64,000 nt of DNA from RHLJ01 sp040222455. Lineage in GTDB: Bacteria; Bacteroidota; Rhodothermia; Balneolales; Balneolaceae. The notes under the pieces were generated by a model. The model saw only the letters and a list, made by a program, of their open reading frames with translations. It did no database searches and was not told where the DNA came from. Of the stretch, positions 58,765-64,000 are shown in pieces (the first letter of the stretch is position 1; each line of letters opens with the position of its first letter). The translations under genes and the position numbers were made by a program. The DNA is taken from positions 248,001-312,000 of the forward strand of contig JAVKDD010000008.1 in assembly GCA_040222455.1 (NCBI GenBank). The letters are read 5' to 3'.

Positions 58765-61700
58765 TCAATTCTCAATCGGTACGGTGGGATTTTCAAATTC
58801 CTGCAGAATATTTTCGTACTCACCATTCCAAATTGCATTTAGCTTTTCGAGCTGTACATCCACTTGAGCGCCCAAGTCTTCGAATACTCCATATTGTTGT
58901 GCCGTAGGTCTGCCAAAGCCTGTAGCCACCGTTCCTTTTAGTGACGCTAGCTTATTGTTCAGTTTAATTTGGAAGTTGAGTACATCTTGAGTTGCTTCTG
59001 CTTTTGTTTGTACTAATTCATTCTCAATAGTGGAAAGTGCATCCAACATCGCTTTTGCCTTCTCTTGAAGTTCTTCGTTGTTCTTGGCCTCATCCATCAT
59101 TTCATTGATTTCTGCACGGACTTTTCGAATTCTATTTATGGATGCATGAGTTGTATCGAGTTTTGCATTTATGGTTTGAACCAACTCAAATTGAGCCACG
59201 AAGTCATCCTGTGAAATATCAACTAGCCGAGGGTCTTTCTTTACCTCAAAATCCTGTTCACCAACCATCTCATCGGCAATATACATGCGCACTTTATATG
59301 TTCCAGGAATAGCATTTGGCCCTGAAGTGTTTCCTGCCCACAAAATCTGCCTTCCGTCAAGATCGGTAACTCCGGGGTATTCTAAATCCCATGAAAACTT
59401 ATTCAATCCTGCTTTATCAGAAATAACCGATGAAGGTCGTTGATCTTCTTCTTCATAAAAAAGAGGGGACTCTTTAACGGGTTTATCTCTAGCATCTTTT
59501 TTACTTGAATATGTTTGAATCACATTATCCCGCATATCCAAAAATTCAAGCTTTATTTCTTCTTCAACATCATTGCCTAGCATATAATAAACAACGGCAC
59601 CTGGAGTTGGATTTTGACCCGTAGTTCCACTTGGGTCGAAGGAGCCACCTCTACCAAACAGATAGGGATCTTCAGGATCAAATAAATGATACTCTGATTG
59701 TGCAATTTCTTCTGTCATTTGATGTAGAACTGGCAAATCATCAAATACCCAGAACGATCGCCCCTGAGTAGCCACAATTAAATCCATATCTCGTTTATGA
59801 ACCGCTAAATCTGTAATCGGAACTGGAGGTAGATTCAGCTGAAAATTTTGCCAATTATCTCCCGCATCAAAAGAAATATAAAGTCCGGTTTCTGTTCCTG
59901 CATAAAGTAGTCCGGCTTTATTTGGATCCTCACGAACAACACGGGTAAAATCCATTTCTGGAATTCCGTCTGTGATTTTTTCCCAACTTCGACCATAATT
60001 TGTAGTTCTATAAATCATCGGTTGGAAGTCGTTGAATTTATATCTGGTAGCTGCGAAATAAGCAGTACCCGCATCATGATGAGAGGCATCGATAATACTA
60101 ATCATTGTTTCAGATAGACCTCTTGGAGTCACATTTTCCCAACTTTCCCCGTTATTTCTACTGATATGAATTAATCCGTCATCCGAGCCTGCCCAAAGTA
60201 AACCTGGTTCTATCGCCGATTCTACAAAAGTGAAAATGGTATTATAATATTCAACTGAAGTATCATCTTTTGTAATTGGGCCGCCAGATTCATCTTGCTT
60301 TGTAGTATCGTTTCTGGTTAAATCAGGGCTTATTTCTTCCCAACTCATTCCTTCATCTAACGAACGATGTACGTGTTGTGAAGTTGAATAAAGTACATCT
60401 GGGTTGTGCGGAGAAATGATAATCGGAAACGTCCATTGAAAACGATATTTCAAATCTTTAGCGCCAGCACCCATTGGGTTGTCTGGCCAAACATCAATCC
60501 TGTCGCTCAACCCTAGTTCTTTATCATACTTGTTTAAATATCCGCCATAACTTCCACCATAAGTAACATTTGGGTTTTCGGGATCGGGTGCAATATATCC
60601 ACTTTCGCCACCAGCAACTGGCCACCAATCTTCTTCTGAAATTCCACTGCCGCTTGTCCTGCTTCGAATTGCAAAAGTGCTGTTATCTTGCTGAGCTCCA
60701 TAAATCATATATGGAAACTGGTTGTCGGTAATAACCTGATAAATTTGTGCTGTAGCAGATGTATAATAGCTCGACCAGCCTTGTCCACCATTGTAAGTAA
60801 CCTGTCCTCCACCATCATCTCCAACAATCATTCTTTGGGGGTTATTAGAGGCAATCCACAAATCGTGATGATCAGCATGTGGAGTTCTGATTCTCGCAAA
60901 GGTTTTACCTCCATCGGTAGATTTCCAGAATCCAACATTTAATACATAAACAACATCTTCATTTCCAGGATCAGCGATAACTTTTGAATAATACCATGCG
61001 CGCTGACGTAAATTTCGGTCTGCACTAACTCGATCCCATGTTTTTCCTGCATCATCAGAGCGGAAAAGTCCACCACCGTTAGCATTTTCAATAATTGCAA
61101 AAACTCTTTCTGAATTAACAGGAGAAACTGAAACTCCAATTTTTCCAATCAATCCTTTAGGTAGTCCAGGACTTTTCGTGATTTCTGTCCATGACTCTCC
61201 ACCATCAGTACTTCTAAATAAACCAGCCCCTTCGCCACCGCTACTCATTTCCCATGGATTCCTATAAGCTTCCCAAAGTGACGCAAACAGAATTCGAGAA
61301 TTGTTGGGGTCAACAGCAATATCAACAGCGCCGGTTTTATTATTTCTGAATAGCACTTTCTTCCAGGTCATCCCGCCATCAGTAGTTTTGAAAACTCCTC
61401 GTTCTGGATTACCCTCTTCGCCAAAAAGTTGCCCCATAGCAGCTACCCAAACTACATCCGGATTTTCTGGGTGAATCTCGATATCTCCAATAAATTGGCT
61501 TTTTCCCAAACCAAGGTACGTCCACGTTTTTCCTGCATCCGTTGAGCGGTACATTCCATCACCAGCGCTCATATTGCCTCGAATATCCGTTTCGCCCATA
61601 CCTACATAAATTACATTTGGATCGGAATCAGCAACATCAATAGCACCTACTGAACCCGTTTTAAAATAATCATCTGTGATGTTCATCCATGAATTCCCAC

Positions 61701-61956
61701 CATCGGTTGTTTTATATACTCCACCGCCTGTGAAACCAGTATAAAAAGTATAGGGCTGTTCATCATGACCAGCTACCGCTACAGAACGACCTCCTCTAAA
61801 TGGACCAATATTCCTAAAGGAAAGATCTTTGAGGTGATTTTCGGTATAAGTTGGGGAGTCTGTTTCTGCACCATGTCCGAAAATTTGTGCATTTGTTGTA
61901 TCAGAAAGTGAAATGCTTAGAAATAGTGCTAAGCAACCGATGACCAATCGTTTCAT
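58765..61956 (-). CDS. Exported VPS10/sortilin-like BNR-repeat protein
   Basis: The 1063-residue protein has a signal peptide (MKRLVIGCLALFLSISLS ... TNAQ). Its body is a ten-bladed-type propeller with many sialidase/BNR Asp-box repeats (KTTDGGNSWMNI, RSTDAGKTWTYL, KTTDGGMTWKKV, RSTDGGESWTEI, RTTNYGRSWEKI). A helical C-terminal part follows (LVQTINAKLDTTHASINRIR, EMMDEAKNNEELQEKAKAML). Such proteins are widespread in Bacteroidota and are often annotated as glycosyl hydrolases; no catalytic residues can be claimed here. The function is likely extracellular binding. The preceding 94 bp hold no certain promoter. The TonB operon lies just upstream but is read in the same direction with its own end. 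Confidence 0.86.
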   Translation of the reverse strand: MKRLVIGCLALFLSISLSDTTNAQIFGHGAETDSPTYTENHLKDLSFRNIGPFRGGRSVAVAGHDEQPYTFYTGFTGGGVYKTTDGGNSWMNITDDYFKTGSVGAIDVADSDPNVIYVGMGETDIRGNMSAGDGMYRSTDAGKTWTYLGLGKSQFIGDIEIHPENPDVVWVAAMGQLFGEEGNPERGVFKTTDGGMTWKKVLFRNNKTGAVDIAVDPNNSRILFASLWEAYRNPWEMSSGGEGAGLFRSTDGGESWTEITKSPGLPKGLIGKIGVSVSPVNSERVFAIIENANGGGLFRSDDAGKTWDRVSADRNLRQRAWYYSKVIADPGNEDVVYVLNVGFWKSTDGGKTFARIRTPHADHHDLWIASNNPQRMIVGDDGGGQVTYNGGQGWSSYYTSATAQIYQVITDNQFPYMIYGAQQDNSTFAIRSRTSGSGISEEDWWPVAGGESGYIAPDPENPNVTYGGSYGGYLNKYDKELGLSDRIDVWPDNPMGAGAKDLKYRFQWTFPIIISPHNPDVLYSTSQHVHRSLDEGMSWEEISPDLTRNDTTKQDESGGPITKDDTSVEYYNTIFTFVESAIEPGLLWAGSDDGLIHISRNNGESWENVTPRGLSETMISIIDASHHDAGTAYFAATRYKFNDFQPMIYRTTNYGRSWEKITDGIPEMDFTRVVREDPNKAGLLYAGTETGLYISFDAGDNWQNFQLNLPPVPITDLAVHKRDMDLIVATQGRSFWVFDDLPVLHQMTEEIAQSEYHLFDPEDPYLFGRGGSFDPSGTTGQNPTPGAVVYYMLGNDVEEEIKLEFLDMRDNVIQTYSSKKDARDKPVKESPLFYEEEDQRPSSVISDKAGLNKFSWDLEYPGVTDLDGRQILWAGNTSGPNAIPGTYKVRMYIADEMVGEQDFEVKKDPRLVDISQDDFVAQFELVQTINAKLDTTHASINRIRKVRAEINEMMDEAKNNEELQEKAKAMLDALSTIENELVQTKAEATQDVLNFQIKLNNKLASLKGTVATGFGRPTAQQYGVFEDLGAQVDVQLEKLNAIWNGEYENILQEFENPTVPIEN

Positions 61957-62050
61957 AAAAAATTGTGTTAGTTAGTTTTGCAGCTTTTTAATTACTAAAT
62001 GTAAGTAATAGAAAGGAAGGAGGGAGAAAAAATTTTTGGGTTGAAAAGTC

Positions 62051-62869
62051 CTAATCAAACACAAATCTAAAGGTAATCGTACCCCATTGAGCTTGCTGAG
62101 GAACACCTCCAGGGAGACGAGAAAAGCGCCAAGTTCGGAGAGTTTTCATCACTTCAGTTTCCAATTCTGGATTCATTTTCCGAAGGGGTATTATACGTCC
62201 AACCGTTCCATTTGGCCGAACTTCGAAGCGTACGGTAATTACTGCTTCTGTATTAGCATTATTACTCGGAAGAGGCTGAACCATTGGTGCACGCTCAATA
62301 TCGCCTTCCCATTTTAGTTCGTATGGGGAGGTTTTTTCATCATCGGTTCCAATTCCCTGGTCTGAATTTTGATCCCCAATCGCTCCATCTGGGTCGCCAC
62401 TTTCGTCAGCGCCTTCATTCTGATCTTCCTGTTCTTGGGCTTGAGGTGGAATTTCAATTTCCTCTTCTGGTTCTTGCTCAGCCACTTTAGTAGGATCAAC
62501 TACTTCTGTGTCTGGAGTTTCAATAACTTCATCAATCACCTCTTCAACCTGATCTGGTAAATCAACTGGTTTTATATTTTCTTCTGCCGGAGTTTGTGGT
62601 GTTTCTTCTGGTTCGGGCGCTTCTTCAACAGGGTCTTCTGTTTCTAACTCGGATGGATTTTGACGCGTGGCAACCTGCTCATTCTGAACTTCCGAAAATT
62701 CAGTAAGTCGACCTGTTTGAAATTCACCGAATTCGACCTCTATAAATGACGGGCGGAGGTTTCTACCCATATCAATAGTATACCAAAGAGAGAAAGCAAG
62801 GAGTACTACTGCTATTGAAAGCGTAGCTGTTAGTGCTCGTTGATCATCTTTAGTGAACTGGGTTTTCAT
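62051..62869 (-). CDS. tonB: Energy transducer TonB
   Basis: The 272-residue protein has one N-terminal membrane helix (ALTATLSIAVVLLAFSLWYT), then a long Glu/Pro-rich linker (about 60-180; EDPVEEAPEPEETPQTPAEE and PEEEIEIPPQAQEQEDQ). The C-terminal domain follows: ITVRFEVRPNGTVGRIIPL, ELETEVMKTLRTWRFSRLPG. It links the proton-driven ExbB-ExbD motor to outer-membrane receptors. The linker is acidic rather than Lys/Pro-rich. It starts 1 base behind exbD and ends the exbB-exbD-tonB transcript. The C-terminal domain is clearly related to those of the argS-linked lipoproteins. Confidence 0.92.
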   Translation of the reverse strand: MKTQFTKDDQRALTATLSIAVVLLAFSLWYTIDMGRNLRPSFIEVEFGEFQTGRLTEFSEVQNEQVATRQNPSELETEDPVEEAPEPEETPQTPAEENIKPVDLPDQVEEVIDEVIETPDTEVVDPTKVAEQEPEEEIEIPPQAQEQEDQNEGADESGDPDGAIGDQNSDQGIGTDDEKTSPYELKWEGDIERAPMVQPLPSNNANTEAVITVRFEVRPNGTVGRIIPLRKMNPELETEVMKTLRTWRFSRLPGGVPQQAQWGTITFRFVFD

Positions 62870-62870
62870 T

Positions 62871-63287
62871 TTATAGTGAACCTTGTTCTGTTGCCATTAC
62901 TAGTTTTAAATTAAGAGCTTTTCCAATATTCAAAACTCGAACTGCATCGTCTACCGTAGCATCTTTATCTGCTCTTAGTACGATTGTACCTTCTGGTTTA
63001 GTATTCCTTGCTTCACGAATAGCACCTGCAAGAGATCCCGTTGCTGTAAGTTCTCCCTCTACATAAAATTGTCCATCTTTGGTAATGGCAACCGAAATAT
63101 ATTGATTTTCAGCTACTGTACCGCTTTCGGCTTTTGGGATATTCACTTTAATACCAAAATTGGTTACAAAAGATGAAGTTAGCAGAAAGAATATCAACAA
63201 CAGAAGTACGATATCTGTTAATGACGACTGTGAAAACAGCGACAAAGGGGTTAAGCGTTTATCTCCTCTTCTAAAATCACGAGCCAT
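62871..63287 (-). CDS. exbD: Biopolymer transport protein ExbD
   Basis: The 138-residue protein has one membrane helix with the proton-carrying Asp25 (SLTDIVLLLLIFFLLTSSF) and a periplasmic domain (VNIPKAESGTVAENQYISVA, TIVLRADKDATVDDAVRVLN). It forms the motor with ExbB. It starts 2 bases behind exbB and is followed by tonB after 1 base. Confidence 0.93.
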   Translation of the reverse strand: MARDFRRGDKRLTPLSLFSQSSLTDIVLLLLIFFLLTSSFVTNFGIKVNIPKAESGTVAENQYISVAITKDGQFYVEGELTATGSLAGAIREARNTKPEGTIVLRADKDATVDDAVRVLNIGKALNLKLVMATEQGSL

Positions 63288-63289
63288 AA

Positions 63290-63997
63290 TTAAGCCTGTT
63301 TTTTAGGTGCAGGAGATTGAAGTAAATCAATGAAGTCAGCTGAGGCATTCTCAAGTTCGAAAATGGAGCGGTTGATTTTGCCAAGTAGAAAATTGTAAAA
63401 ACCAAAAGCGATCAAACCTACAATCAGACCCGCTGCTGTGGTAATTAATGCTTCCCAAATACCTCCTGCCAATGCGCTGGGGTTTACATTTCCCTGAAGA
63501 GATTGGATATCCATAAAAGCTTCGATCATTCCAGTAACTGTACCTGTAAAGCCGATAAGTGGTGCAACACCAGCAATTGTTGCAAGCCAGTTCATTTTCT
63601 TTTCAAGGAAAAAAATTTCTTTTTTTCCGGCGTTATCGATAGCATCCTCAATATCACGGATTGGTCGACCTAATCGTTTTATTCCCGCTTTAATAATTCG
63701 TGCAAGAGGTTTATCGAAATCATCGCAATAGGCAATGGCATCCGACTGTTTTCCTGACTTTAACATTCCTTCTATTGAGCTTAAAAAGCGAGCGGTGTCG
63801 GTTTGTGATCGGGAAAGTGCACTCCACCGTTCAACAATTACATAGATTGAAATCAAAAATAGAATTAAAATCGGAATCATTAACACTCCGCCTTCAACCA
63901 TTAAGTCAAAAAAAGAGATTTGATCGGATTGAAGTGCCAGTGAAAGAGAGTCTGCTACTGCGGTAGTGTCTTGCAATAGAAAAAGAGCAATGTTCAT
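63290..63997 (-). CDS. exbB: MotA/TolQ/ExbB proton channel protein
   Basis: The 235-residue protein has three membrane helices: VLMIPILILFLISIYVIVE, WLATIAGVAPLIGFTGTVTG and ITTAAGLIVGLIAFGFYNFL, typical of ExbB/TolQ. The TVTGMIEAF and WEALITTAAGL patterns are family signatures. ATG 63997 lies 3 bases from the right edge, so its promoter is outside the window. It is the first gene of exbB-exbD-tonB in the visible part; more genes may lie upstream. Confidence 0.93.
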   Translation of the reverse strand: MNIALFLLQDTTAVADSLSLALQSDQISFFDLMVEGGVLMIPILILFLISIYVIVERWSALSRSQTDTARFLSSIEGMLKSGKQSDAIAYCDDFDKPLARIIKAGIKRLGRPIRDIEDAIDNAGKKEIFFLEKKMNWLATIAGVAPLIGFTGTVTGMIEAFMDIQSLQGNVNPSALAGGIWEALITTAAGLIVGLIAFGFYNFLLGKINRSIFELENASADFIDLLQSPAPKKQA

Positions 63998-64000
63998 GTA

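Noticed and set aside
1..64000. tRNA, rRNA, CRISPR arrays or prophage
   Set aside because: Looked for conserved stems, regular spaced repeats and integrase or capsid genes; none could be supported.

Overview
The window is an A+T-rich chromosomal segment from a Gram-negative bacterium, most likely of the Bacteroidota/Balneolota/Rhodothermota side of the tree. The clues are a subtilase ending in a type IX secretion tail of the NYPNPFNPTT kind, a lipoprotein of DUF4270 type next to a half-length glycogen synthase-like protein, a CBM9/DUF5916 outer-membrane protein, a tricorn-like protease, a VPS10/BNR repeat protein, LytTR-type two-component regulation, and a few TAnnTTTG (-7) promoter-like boxes. 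The exact genus cannot be fixed from sequence reading alone. No rRNA, tRNA, CRISPR array, phage or transposase gene was found.

Layout. 1-6538: 3' part of an exported subtilase, then (minus strand) radC, a frameshifted four-helix-bundle pseudogene, argS, a TonB-domain lipoprotein and its amber-split tandem copy. 6639-13083: amn and a NUDIX gene head to head, an LpxO/AspH-like dioxygenase, OsmC, a peroxiredoxin and topA. 13238-17947: two uncharacterised proteins, a 390-bp gene-free stretch full of inverted repeats, and a tricorn-like protease flanked on both sides by copies of one hairpin repeat. 17948-25923 (minus): malic enzyme, M1 peptidase, recR, ybaB, dnaX and a LytS/LytTR two-component pair. 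26147-32556 (plus): DUF5916 protein with a coupled intradiol-dioxygenase-like protein, miaA, purS-clpS-purQ, lptB and a rhodanese.

32557-43312 (minus): rho, then a run with short gaps: glgB, malQ, a phosphosulfolactate synthase homologue, a GT5-like half protein, DUF4270 lipoprotein, FadL-like outer-membrane protein and a TPR protein. 43415-51332: LolC/E permease, a membrane-anchored MurF-like ligase, a sugar nucleotidyltransferase, a TIM-barrel isomerase, a universal stress protein, a CCA-adding/poly(A) polymerase family gene and ispE. 51390-53867 is glgP, so synthesis (glgB, malQ) and breakdown (glgP) of glycogen are both encoded, in separate places. 53963-58742: MscS channel and a tight three-gene unit of cupredoxin, membrane adenylate cyclase and outer-membrane barrel. 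58765-63997 (minus): VPS10/BNR protein and an exbB-exbD-tonB operon.

The best candidate for an undescribed system is the cupredoxin/adenylate cyclase/outer-membrane barrel unit (55011-58742). Other items worth attention are the hairpin repeat family with compensatory base changes around the tricorn gene, the half-length GT5 protein with a ruined ADP-glucose motif, the phosphosulfolactate synthase inside the glycogen cluster, a ClpS gene between purS and purQ, a DnaX without its usual zinc-binding cysteines, and two recently broken genes.
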